This document shows, in pieces, positions 14,022-22,500 of a stretch of 22,951 nt of DNA. Location: positions 31,571 through 54,521 of the forward strand of contig DEJF01000070.1 of the NCBI GenBank assembly GCA_002353225.1, given 5' to 3'. Both the position numbers and the translations under genes were made by a program. Origin of the DNA: Prevotella sp. UBA2755 (GTDB lineage Bacteria; Bacteroidota; Bacteroidia; Bacteroidales; Bacteroidaceae). Each line of letters begins with the position of its first letter. Positions within the stretch are counted from its first letter, which is position 1. The notes beneath the pieces are model-generated. The model made no database searches, was not told the DNA's origin, and saw only the letters and a list, made by a program, of their open reading frames with translations.

Positions 14022-15554
14022 ATGAGTATAACAAGTTTAGTTAGATATATTTTCGAGCCTCGTATGAGGGCATTGGAGAAACATCAGACCCAAGGCGAGT
14101 TGTTGCAGCGCAGGGTATTGAGCCATCTCTTGCAATCGGCAAAGGACACGGAATACGGACGTAAGTTCGCGTTCTCTGCTATGAAAGGGTATGATGACTT
14201 TATCAATCATTGTCCTGTGAATACTTATGAGGAACTGAAAGAGCAGATTGACCGTATGCGTCATGGAGAGCAGAATGTGCTCTGGAAAGGGCGTGTGCAA
14301 TGGTATGCCAAATCGTCTGGTACGACCAATGATAAGTCGAAGTTTATCCCTGTCAGTCCTGAGGGCTTGCAGAAAATCCATTATGCAGGAGGATTCGACT
14401 CGGTAGCACTCTATCTGAGGAATAACCCCAAGTCACGCCTGTTTGATGGTCGTGCCCTGATACTCGGTGGGAGTCATGCTCCTAACTATAACCTGCCAGG
14501 TTCACTGGTGGGCGACCTTAGTGCTATTCTGATAGAGAATATCAATCCGCTTGCCAATCTTGTACGAGTACCCAAGAAAGAGACGGCTTTGTTACAGGAC
14601 TTTGAGATTAAGCGTGAGCGTATTGCCCGTGAGGCGATGAACAAGAACGTGACGAATATCTCTGGTGTTCCCTCATGGATGCTGTCAGTACTGAACTGTA
14701 TGATGGAGATGACAGGAAAGACCCACCTGGAGGAGGTATGGCCTCATCTGGAGGTGTTCTTTCATGGTGGTGTCGCTTTTACTCCCTATCGCAAACAATA
14801 TGAGCAACTGATTACCTCTCCCAATATGCATTATATGGAGACGTATAATGCCTCGGAGGGTTTCTTCGGGTTGCAGGACGACCCTGCCGACAAGTCAATG
14901 CTGTTGATGCTCGACTATGGAGTATTCTATGAGTTTGAGGAGATTTCTAGTAATTTTAGTAGTTCTAGTGAGTCTAGTAACACTAGTAATTCTAGGATTG
15001 TCCCCCTTTGGGGAGTGGAGAAAGACAAGAACTATGCCATGCTGATATCCACCTCCTGTGGACTTTGGCGTTACAAGATAGGTGATACTATCCGCTTCAC
15101 ATCCACCAATCCTTATAAGTTTGTCATCACGGGACGTACGAAGAGTTTCATCAATGCCTTTGGCGAAGAACTGATCGTGGATAATGCGGAGCAGGGACTT
15201 GCCTTCGCGTGTCAGCAGACAGGGGCAGAGGTGTTGGAATATACGGCGGCACCAGTTTTCATGGATGCCAATGCGAAATGCCGTCACCAATGGCTTATTG
15301 AGTTCTCAAAACCACCACAGGACCTACAGCAGTTCGCTCATCTGCTCGACCAGAGGTTACAGGAGGTGAACAGTGACTATGAGGCTAAGCGTTATAAGAA
15401 TATCACGCTACAGCCTTTGGAGTTGATAGAGGCACGGACAGGACTGTTTAACGACTGGTTGAAGTTACGGGGCAAGTTGGGAGGACAGCATAAGGTACCC
15501 CGACTCAGTAACTCACGTGAGCATATAGACCAATTACTGAAACTGAACACATGA
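14022..15554 (+). CDS. GH3-family acyl-adenylating protein
   Basis: A 510-aa member of the GH3 fold (ANL superfamily), whose plant members join amino acids to jasmonate or auxin; the bacterial substrate is not established. The ATP-binding loop SSGTTNDKSKFIPVS is present, as are the YNASEGFFG motif and the C-terminal GLWRYKIGDTIRFTS and KFVITGRTKSFINAFGEELI segments. Between DYGVFYEFEEI and RIVPLWGVEKDKNYAM, at residues 308-326, a Ser/Asn-rich insert is encoded by a 9-nt CTAG array. Its stop overlaps the next ATG as ATGA. It is always cytoplasmic by appearance, with no signal peptide, yet the next two genes are exported. Confidence 0.9.
   Translation: MSITSLVRYIFEPRMRALEKHQTQGELLQRRVLSHLLQSAKDTEYGRKFAFSAMKGYDDFINHCPVNTYEELKEQIDRMRHGEQNVLWKGRVQWYAKSSGTTNDKSKFIPVSPEGLQKIHYAGGFDSVALYLRNNPKSRLFDGRALILGGSHAPNYNLPGSLVGDLSAILIENINPLANLVRVPKKETALLQDFEIKRERIAREAMNKNVTNISGVPSWMLSVLNCMMEMTGKTHLEEVWPHLEVFFHGGVAFTPYRKQYEQLITSPNMHYMETYNASEGFFGLQDDPADKSMLLMLDYGVFYEFEEISSNFSSSSESSNTSNSRIVPLWGVEKDKNYAMLISTSCGLWRYKIGDTIRFTSTNPYKFVITGRTKSFINAFGEELIVDNAEQGLAFACQQTGAEVLEYTAAPVFMDANAKCRHQWLIEFSKPPQDLQQFAHLLDQRLQEVNSDYEAKRYKNITLQPLELIEARTGLFNDWLKLRGKLGGQHKVPRLSNSREHIDQLLKLNT
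14947..14995. repeat. CTAG array, 9-nt period, inside the GH3 gene
   Basis: CTAG at 14947, 14965, 14974, 14983 and 14992, with a one-base variant TTAG at the expected position 14956, so six units at exact 9-nt spacing. Translated as tripeptide-like units (ISS, NFS, SSS, ESS, NTS, NSR). The codon phase (NCT AGT) is the same as in the helicase copy. Confidence 0.9.
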
Positions 15555-17494
15555 AGAAACTCCTCTACATAGTATGCTTGGTATGCGCCATCGTCAGTTG
15601 TGCCCGTATGGGACAGCCTGACGGCGGATGGTATGATGATGACCCGCCACGCATCATAGGTTCTACGCCGGCAGATGGAGCGACAGGAGTGACCACGAAG
15701 AAAATCACCATCCAGTTTGATGAGTATATCAAAATGACCAATGCCACGGAGAAGGTCATCGTGTCACCTCCTCAGTTGGAGATGCCAGAGATCAAGGAGG
15801 CAGGAAAGAAAATTGTGGTGGAGTTGAAGGACTCGCTGAAGCCGAATACGACCTATACGATAGACTTCAGTGATGCCATTACTGATAATAACGAGGGTAA
15901 TCCTTTGGGTAACTATACCTTCACGTTCTCCACAGGAGAGCAGATAGACACTTTTGAAGTCGCTGGTAATGTGTTGGATGCCTCTAACTTAGAGCCAGTG
16001 AAGGGAATACAGGTAGGACTGTATGACGACCTGAGTGATAGTGCTTTCAAGACCAAGCCGCTGTTGCGTGTGTCACGTACTGACGGACGAGGACGTTTTG
16101 TTATTAAGGGCGTAGCCCCTGGCGAGTATCGTGTTTATGCCTTACAGGATGCTGATGGTAACTATGTGTTCAACCAGAAGAGTGAGATGATTGCTTTTTC
16201 CCACCAGACCTATCGGCCCTCGTCAAAGCCTGATATCCGACAGGACACCATCTGGAAGGACACCCTGCATATTGACAATATCATCCAGGTACCCTATATT
16301 CATTATTACCCAGACGATATCGTATTGCTTGCCTTTCAGGAGGTACAGACGGACCGTTACTTATTGAAACAGCCAGAGCGTACCGAGCCGAACCGCTTCA
16401 CCCTCTACTTCAGTTATGGTAATCCTGAACTCCCTGTTATCAGAGGTCTGAATTTTGACGAGCAGGATGCCTTTCTATTAGAGGCAAGTGCGAAGAAGGA
16501 CACACTGACTTATTGGTTGCGTGACACGATGCTCGTCAATCAGGACACGTTGCAGATGGAGTTAAGTTATCTGATGACAGACTCCGCAGGACTGCTCTAT
16601 ACTCAGGTGGACACCGTTGACGTACTCGCCAAGACGAGTTATGAGAAACGCATGAAGGAGCGCAAGAAGACCATTGAAGAGTGGGAGAAGAAACAAGAGA
16701 AGTTAAAGAAACGTGGGGAGGATTATGATAGTATCATGCCACCGGAGCCTCTGAAAGTAAAGTACAACGTGAAGCAACAGATGGATCCCGACTATCTCGC
16801 TACTTTTGAGATGCCTACTCCTTTGGCAAGGTGTGACACCTCGGCAATCCATCTCTATACGAAGATAGACACACTATGGTATAACACCCCTTATGAGTTC
16901 CGACGGAAAGATTCCACCTTACGAACCTATGAGTTTATCGCCGAGTGGCAACCAGATACGGAATATAGTCTGGAAATCGACTCTGCCGCTTTCGTGGATA
17001 TCTATGGTTTTGCCTCTGTGGCTTATAAACAAGGTATCAAGGTGCGCTCGATGGATGACTATGCTACCCTGTTGATGCAACTGAATGGTATTAATGACAC
17101 GACAGTTATCGTAGAGTTGTTAGATAAGGGCGACAAGGCTATCAAACAAGTACGTGTGCAGGGTGGCAATGCCGAGTTCTTCTATCTGACTCCAGGTTCC
17201 TATTACCTCCGTGCTTTCGTTGACAGGAACGGGAACGGGAAGTGGGACACAGGTTGTTACGATGACGACTTGCAGGCAGAGGAGGTATATTACTATCCTC
17301 AGGCAATAGAGTGTAAGGCGAAGTTTGATGTCACCCTTCCTTGGAACCTGAAAGGTACGCCGCTCCCCCGTCAGAAGCCGGGAGTCATCACGAAACAGAA
17401 ACCTGACAAGGAACAGCAGAAACTCCGTAACCGTAATGCGGAGCGTGCCCGTCAGTTGGGTATAGAATATGTTAAGAAAGAAACCGTTAAATAG
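15551..17494 (+). CDS. Big_5 Ig-like lipoprotein
   Basis: A 647-aa exported protein. The N-terminal signal ends in a lipobox (AIVSC, Cys17). Residues about 30-130 form a Big_5 Ig-like domain: PPRIIGSTPADGATGV, then FDEYIKM and LKPNTTYTIDFSDAITDNNEGN. A carboxypeptidase-regulatory-like beta domain follows (VAGNVLDASNLEPVKGIQVGL to GEYRVYALQDADGNY). A highly charged helical stretch (about residues 360-390, KRMKERKKTIEEWEKKQEKL) precedes a second beta-rich half with a calcium-like DRNGNGKWDTG segment. The tail is basic. The function is unknown; it overlaps the GH3 gene by four bases and precedes DUF3108 by six. Confidence 0.88.
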   Translation: MKKLLYIVCLVCAIVSCARMGQPDGGWYDDDPPRIIGSTPADGATGVTTKKITIQFDEYIKMTNATEKVIVSPPQLEMPEIKEAGKKIVVELKDSLKPNTTYTIDFSDAITDNNEGNPLGNYTFTFSTGEQIDTFEVAGNVLDASNLEPVKGIQVGLYDDLSDSAFKTKPLLRVSRTDGRGRFVIKGVAPGEYRVYALQDADGNYVFNQKSEMIAFSHQTYRPSSKPDIRQDTIWKDTLHIDNIIQVPYIHYYPDDIVLLAFQEVQTDRYLLKQPERTEPNRFTLYFSYGNPELPVIRGLNFDEQDAFLLEASAKKDTLTYWLRDTMLVNQDTLQMELSYLMTDSAGLLYTQVDTVDVLAKTSYEKRMKERKKTIEEWEKKQEKLKKRGEDYDSIMPPEPLKVKYNVKQQMDPDYLATFEMPTPLARCDTSAIHLYTKIDTLWYNTPYEFRRKDSTLRTYEFIAEWQPDTEYSLEIDSAAFVDIYGFASVAYKQGIKVRSMDDYATLLMQLNGINDTTVIVELLDKGDKAIKQVRVQGGNAEFFYLTPGSYYLRAFVDRNGNGKWDTGCYDDDLQAEEVYYYPQAIECKAKFDVTLPWNLKGTPLPRQKPGVITKQKPDKEQQKLRNRNAERARQLGIEYVKKETVK

Positions 17495-17500
17495 AAAAGA

Positions 17501-18310
17501 ATGATGAAACGACTGTTATTGATAATCATCGCATCATGTGGTATGATGGCTGCTCATGCACAGTGTGGCATCGAGAACACAGCATTTAAGTCAGGAGAGT
17601 TCCTGTCTTATGACCTCTATTTCAATTGGAAGTTCGTATGGATGAAGGTGGGTACTGCCTCTATGTCTACTGTCCAGTCGACACGCAACGGCAAACCTGC
17701 ATACCGCAGTAGTCTGATAACCCGTGGTAATAGCAAACTCGACAACTATTTCGTGATGCGTGACACCCTGTTGTGCTACACGAACATGGATTTGTCGCCT
17801 CTCTATTTCCGCAAGGGTGCCCGTGAGGGAAAGCGCTATTATGTGGATGAGTTATGGTACACTTATCCGAATAATAACTGCCACCTCCGTATGCATCGTA
17901 TCGACCATGACGGGGAGGTGCATTGGAAGGATGCGGAGTACAAGGACTGCATCTATGATATGATGAGCATCTTCCTGCGTGCCCGTAATTTCGATGCCTC
18001 TAAGTTAAAGGTGGGCGAGAATATCCCCATGCCTATCAGTGATGCCCGCAACCTGTCAAATTCCTGGTTGAAATACACGGGTAAGACAACCTTGAAGATG
18101 AAGAACAGTTCTACCAAATATCGTTGTCTCACCTTCTCCTTTATCGAGCGTGAGGATGGTAAGAACCATGAGTTGATCCGTTTCTTCGTCACAGATGATG
18201 CGAACCACCTGCCTGTACGTCTTGACCTCTTCCTCTCTTTCGGATCGGCAAAATGTTATCTCACAGGCTTTAAGGGCTTGCGTAATGAAATGACATCAAA
18301 GGTGCAATAG
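17501..18310 (+). CDS. DUF3108 exported protein
   Basis: A 269-aa protein with a type I signal peptide (MMKRLLLIIIASCGMMAAHAQ). The mature part begins FKSGEFLSYDLYFNWKFVWMKVGTA, the typical DUF3108 opening, and continues as a predominantly beta protein, with GARNFDASKL-type and VRLDLFLSFGSAKCYL segments expected for the family. DUF3108 has no established reaction; it is probably periplasmic or at the outer membrane. It follows the Big_5 lipoprotein by six bases and is the last gene of the run starting at acpP or fabF; the downstream aldo/keto reductase is convergent with a one-base gap, so terminators must lie inside the genes. Confidence 0.88.
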   Translation: MMKRLLLIIIASCGMMAAHAQCGIENTAFKSGEFLSYDLYFNWKFVWMKVGTASMSTVQSTRNGKPAYRSSLITRGNSKLDNYFVMRDTLLCYTNMDLSPLYFRKGAREGKRYYVDELWYTYPNNNCHLRMHRIDHDGEVHWKDAEYKDCIYDMMSIFLRARNFDASKLKVGENIPMPISDARNLSNSWLKYTGKTTLKMKNSSTKYRCLTFSFIEREDGKNHELIRFFVTDDANHLPVRLDLFLSFGSAKCYLTGFKGLRNEMTSKVQ

Positions 18311-18311
18311 A

Positions 18312-19271
18312 CTAATCGGGAGCCTGTGCGTTGACACATTGCAGGTTACGTGCCAACTGCTCCGTAGAACTGGCTCCCACAAGGACGGAAGTCACCCCTT
18401 TCTGTTTTAAGATCCAGGCGAGTGCCATCTCTGCGAGGCTCTCGCCTTTCTTTTGTGCCTCCTCGTTCCATTGGCGTAGTTGCTGTAACAGTTCCGGGGT
18501 CAGCATCTCCTCTTTGAGGAACGTGCCCTTCGCCATACGGGAGTCTTGTGGGATACCGTTCAGGTAACGGTCTGTCAGCATACCTTGCGCAAGGGGTGAG
18601 AAAGCGATGAAACCGACTCCTGACTCATGACATAGTTGCAGGATACCCTCGTCGATAGGTGCCTGGTGCAGCATGTTCAGTTTGCCTTGGTAGATCAGCA
18701 GGGGCGTGTCATGCTGCTTCAGATACTCGATACCGAAGCGAAGGGGCTCCAAAGGCCAGTTGGAGATACCCACATAGAGTGCCTTGCCCGCCCGTACGAC
18801 ATCCACCAGTGCCTGCAGGGTCTCCTCCAAAGGCGTATGGGGGTCGTAGCGATGACTATAGAACAGGTCGACATAATCTAAGTGCATGCGCTTCAGACTC
18901 TGGTCTAACGACGATATCAGGTATTTACGGGAGCCCCAGTCTCCATAAGGACCGTCCCACATCCCATAGCCTGCCTTGGTGGAGATAAAGAGTTCGTCAC
19001 GATAGGGTCGGAAATCGTCGTCCATCACATGTCCGAACGTTTCCTCTGCCGAGCCTGGAGCAGGTCCGTAGTTATTAGCGAGGTCGATATGGGTCACACC
19101 ATGGTCGAAGGCATAGCGAAGGATGGCACGACTGCGCTCATAGGGATCCACACTCCCGAAGTTATGCCACATACCTAATGACACCTTAGGTAATAACACA
19201 CCCGAGCGTCCGCAACGCTCATACTGCATCCCGTTCTCATAACGACTTGCGTCGGCTAAATATTTCTCCAT
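18312..19271 (-). CDS. Aldo/keto reductase, YghZ-like
   Basis: A 319-aa NADPH-dependent TIM-barrel oxidoreductase of the YghZ / Kv-beta-like group (E. coli YghZ reduces L-glyceraldehyde 3-phosphate). Catalytic tetrad: Asp63 and Tyr68 in HIDLANNYG, Lys99 in FISTKAGYG, His140 in FYSHRYD. Cofactor-binding SPLAQGMLTDRYL and VLVGASSTEQL segments are present. The upstream in-frame ATG at 19299-19301 lies within the -7 box of the promoter, so the ATG at 19269-19271 (MEKYLADASRYENG) is chosen as start. It is divergent from the nuclease-helicase. Confidence 0.92.
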   Translation of the reverse strand: MEKYLADASRYENGMQYERCGRSGVLLPKVSLGMWHNFGSVDPYERSRAILRYAFDHGVTHIDLANNYGPAPGSAEETFGHVMDDDFRPYRDELFISTKAGYGMWDGPYGDWGSRKYLISSLDQSLKRMHLDYVDLFYSHRYDPHTPLEETLQALVDVVRAGKALYVGISNWPLEPLRFGIEYLKQHDTPLLIYQGKLNMLHQAPIDEGILQLCHESGVGFIAFSPLAQGMLTDRYLNGIPQDSRMAKGTFLKEEMLTPELLQQLRQWNEEAQKKGESLAEMALAWILKQKGVTSVLVGASSTEQLARNLQCVNAQAPD

Positions 19272-19298
19272 CTTCTTATAGTTTTTGGTTCCTGGGTA

Positions 19299-19330
19299 CA
19301 AAGGTACGATTAAGTGAGCAAAATGCCAAA
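19299..19330 (-). promoter_or_regulatory. Promoter of the aldo/keto reductase gene
   Basis: On the minus strand: TTTG (19330-19327), 20 nt, TACCTTTG (19306-19299), preceded by TCG. It is identical in layout to the ychF promoter and is likewise inside a repeat copy. Confidence 0.75.
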
Positions 19331-19433
19331 TTTATTTGAGCATTTTCGAACGTGAGTACCTTCGACCGAAGGTCAAAGAACGATTAAGTGAGCAAAATGC
19401 CAAATTTATTTGAGCATTTTCGAACGTGAGTAC
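19299..19433. repeat. Promoter-bearing dispersed repeat, copies 2 and 3 in tandem
   Basis: 19299-19368 matches the repeat at 4762-4832. A 54-nt part (19306-19359) is repeated without error at 19380-19433, period 74. The linker includes a short hairpin (ACCTTCG, AC, CGAAGGT). Arms AAAATGC and GCATTTT flank AAATTTATTTGA-like DNA in each unit. Copy 3 lacks the -7 end and so is not an evident promoter. Confidence 0.85.
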
Positions 19434-19460
19434 GACATGAGTCATAGATACGAAAATAAT

Positions 19461-19490
19461 TCCTAATTTCTAATTTCTAATTCCTAATTT
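19461..19490. repeat. Heptanucleotide array (CTAATTY) before the nuclease-helicase
   Basis: CTAAT recurs at 19463, 19470, 19477 and 19484, exactly 7 nt apart. The array covers the position where the -33 box of the following promoter would be. Confidence 0.8.
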
Positions 19491-19495
19491 ATTCG

Positions 19496-19503
19496 TATCT
19501 TTG
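19496..19503 (+). promoter_or_regulatory. -7 box of the nuclease-helicase gene
   Basis: TATCTTTG preceded by ATTCG. The -33 position holds no TTTG because the heptanucleotide array lies there. The ATG at 19509 begins five bases after the box, so the message would be leaderless or the first codons differ from this call. Confidence 0.55.
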
Positions 19504-19508
19504 TCGTC

Positions 19509-22500
19509 ATGAAAGTGTCGGAACTCTTTGAGCGTTGTGTGGAGATCGTACAGGCTGAGCCGTCTGTGGCTGTGCTGCGCTATATGCATGAGACGCTGGT
19601 GCTGGCTTGCGCGGAGGCTCTGAGGGGCAGCGGTCAGGGGTTCGGTAACTTGATGGCACAGACGGATTATCTGTGCAAACAGGCAGGTATCGGGGTTGCC
19701 GACCGTATCGCCATCCAGACGATGCGCCGACACTCCAACAGGAAAGACGGGGTGCTGACCCGTCAGGACCTCCGTTACGATGTTCGTGCCCTTGCCCTCT
19801 TTATCTCCGCCGTCTTCAACGAGGATATTCCCCATGAACTGGTGACTCGTATTCCCACCAACGGACGTCCCACCAATCTCGCTTTGCATATCAACCAACG
19901 GTATATCCGTTGTGTGGTGTCGTACTGGGACGAGAAATATATCTATGCGACGACAGACGATGGCAGTGTGTGTATCCAGACAGACGATGAGACACTACGC
20001 CCACTATTGACAGAGGGGATGCAACTCAATCTGCTTGACTGTCATCGGGAGGGACAGACCGTCCTGCCTAAACTCATCGTGGTGGAGCCTGACTTCCTGA
20101 TGGATATCTCCTCGTTGGCGGCTTGTTTTATGAATAACGGACATTCGCCTCTATCTTATACACTGCGTCGACTGATCCCTTCGGCAAACACACAGCCCAT
20201 CCTCTTGGGTAACTTCGCAGGGGCTGCCTTGGATGATATCATCAACCAGACGAATTATCATCCGTATGACACCATCCGTAACTCCTTCCGTGAGCAGGCA
20301 CTCCAGTTCTGTACCTGTACGGAGTTCAATCCCCAGCAATTCAAGGAGGATGCCCTCCGGCAAGTGGAGAATATCAAGGAGGCGGTGAAGAGCCTCACCC
20401 CCAACCCCTCTCCTTCTGAGAGGGGAGTTCTGGAGTTGCTTGAACCGTCCTTTGTCTGTGAGCACTTAGGACTACAGGGACGTGTCGACCTGATGACGAG
20501 TGACAAGCACTTGCTGGTGGAGCAGAAGTCGGGGAAGAACTGGAACTTGGAGCATTCGGCAGGACTCTCTACCCAGGCATCGCATCTCTATGCGGAATCC
20601 CATTATGTGCAGTTGTTGCTGTACTATGGCATCCTGCGCTATAACTTCCACCTGTCTGCCGATAAGGTGGACATCCGACTGCTCTATTCCCGTTATCCGG
20701 CAAAACAGGGATTATTAGTAGTCAACTACTACCAACAACTGTTCCATGAGGCTATCCGTCTGCGCAACCAGATCGTGGCACAGGAGATACAGGTGGCAAA
20801 GAAGGGATTCAACCAGATACTGCCCCAGTTGAATATTGACTCGCTGAAAGGTCTCTCTGAGACAGCCCAGAACTACATAGAGCGCATGATGACCTTCGTC
20901 TACCGTGAGCAACTTGCCCAGAAGGTGGGAACACAGGAAGGACAGGGTAGGGCTGTGGCTAACCTATGGAACATGCCGTTAACAGAAAAGCGTGACTCAG
21001 GTTGCATCTTCTATGGGCTTCGTATGTTGCACAAAGAACAGTCGTCCGATTATAGCGGCTATGACCGTCTGACGCTCTCGATACCAGACATGGGGGATGA
21101 CTTCCTTCCTAATTTCCGTCGCAATGATATGGTGTGTCTCTATGCCTATGATGACGAGCCTTCCATCTGTCATGCTATATTATATAAAGGTGTGATAGAG
21201 CGACTGACAGACCATGAGGTGGTGGTGCGTCTGAATGACGGACAACAGAACCCGGAGGTCTTCGAGGACGCCACATACGCTATCGAGCCGACCTTTACGG
21301 ATATGGGGACGACATCCGCTATCCGTTCGCTCCATGCACTCTGTACTGCCGAGCCAGAGCGTCGAGACCTGCTGTTGGGAGAAAGAGAACCGCGACGTGA
21401 CGAGACACTCCAACTGTCCCGCTCCTATCATCCTCACTATGATGATATCCTGCTCAAGGCAAAACAGGCTCGTGACTATTTCCTCCTGCAGGGTCCTCCA
21501 GGTACGGGCAAGACATCTATGGCACTGAGATTCTTGGTAGAGGAGGAGTGCCTCACCCCCATCCCCTCTCCTTCAGAGAGGGGAGAAACAGAGAGGTTTC
21601 AGTATGCAAATCCAGATATATATTCTATATTAAAAGAGAATGCGAGAAAAAACAGAAAAGAGCCAACGGATGCGGAGAATCTTTTGTGGCAGATTCTGCG
21701 TAACAATGGTATTGGTTTCAAATTCCGCAGACAACATGCAATAGGTGACTATATAGTTGATTTTATAAGTATTGAACATCTGTTGATTATTGAAATTGAT
21801 GGTAAGTACCATGAAGATGAGAAGCAGCAGGAGAAAGACAGGATACGCTCAGAATTATTACAAAATAAGGGATATAAGATCCTTCGGTTTACGAACGAAG
21901 AGGTGATAAATAATACACCCAATGTCCTCAGAACAATCCTCTCAGCAACTCCCTCTCTGAAGGAGAGGGCGGGGGGTGAGGCTCTACTCCTCTCCTACAC
22001 CAATCGTGCTGTGGACGAGATCTGCGGAATGTTGGAGGAGGCAGGTATTGACTATCTGCGGTTGGGGAGTGACACCTCCTGTGACCCTCGTTTTGCCAAG
22101 CATCTGCTGGATAGTGTCGTAGGGGAGCATTCCCGTATGGACGCTATTCGCCAACATATCATCGATACCAAGGTCATCGTCAGCACGACATCCACCATGC
22201 AGTCACGACCCTATCTCTTCCAACTGAAACATTTCTCCCTTTGTATTGTCGATGAGGCTTCGCAGATCTTAGAGCCGAACGTGATAGGACTGCTTGCCTC
22301 CCCACAGGTCGATAAGTTTATCCTTATTGGCGACCATAAGCAACTGCCTGCAGTGGTGCAACAGCCTGATGATATCCCAGACCTCTCGCCCTGTCGCTTG
22401 TCACTCTTCGAGCGTCTGCTGCGTGTCGAGCAGAAAGCAGGGCGTACCGCCTTCACGGCGATTCTTCGGCGACAAGGGCGCATGCACCCCGACATCGCTG

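Larger units (their letters stand above)
21551..21981. mobile_element. REP-flanked DUF559 element inserted in frame in the helicase core
   Basis: 431 bp bounded by inverted REP-like palindromes with their CCTCACCCCC heads facing outward. The interior encodes a complete DUF559 domain with no stop and no in-frame ATG near its start: NPDIYSILKENARKNRKEPT, Glu723 (DAENLLW), FRRQHAIGDYIVDF with Asp751, IIEIDGKYH with Glu762 and Asp764, and RFTNEEV. DUF559 is a Vsr-like PD-(D/E)XK family. The host sequence resumes at ALLLSYTNRAVDEI. Calling it mobile is an inference from the boundaries. Confidence 0.75.

Noticed and set aside
19272..19301. Longer start of the aldo/keto reductase at 19301
   Set aside because: That ATG overlaps the TACCTTTG box, so it would not be in the transcript.
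20393..20427. REP-like unit as an intrinsic terminator
   Set aside because: It lies inside a coding frame with no T-tract; the hairpin is explained by the repeat family.
19470..21437. Minus-strand open frames opposite the nuclease-helicase (142, 104, 85 codons)
   Set aside because: The plus-strand frame is open throughout and contains conserved motifs.
21551..21981. DUF559 region as a sequencing or assembly chimera
   Set aside because: The frame is kept on both sides, boundaries are inverted repeats of a family also present elsewhere in the gene, and helicase motifs resume immediately. Misassembly cannot be wholly excluded without reads.
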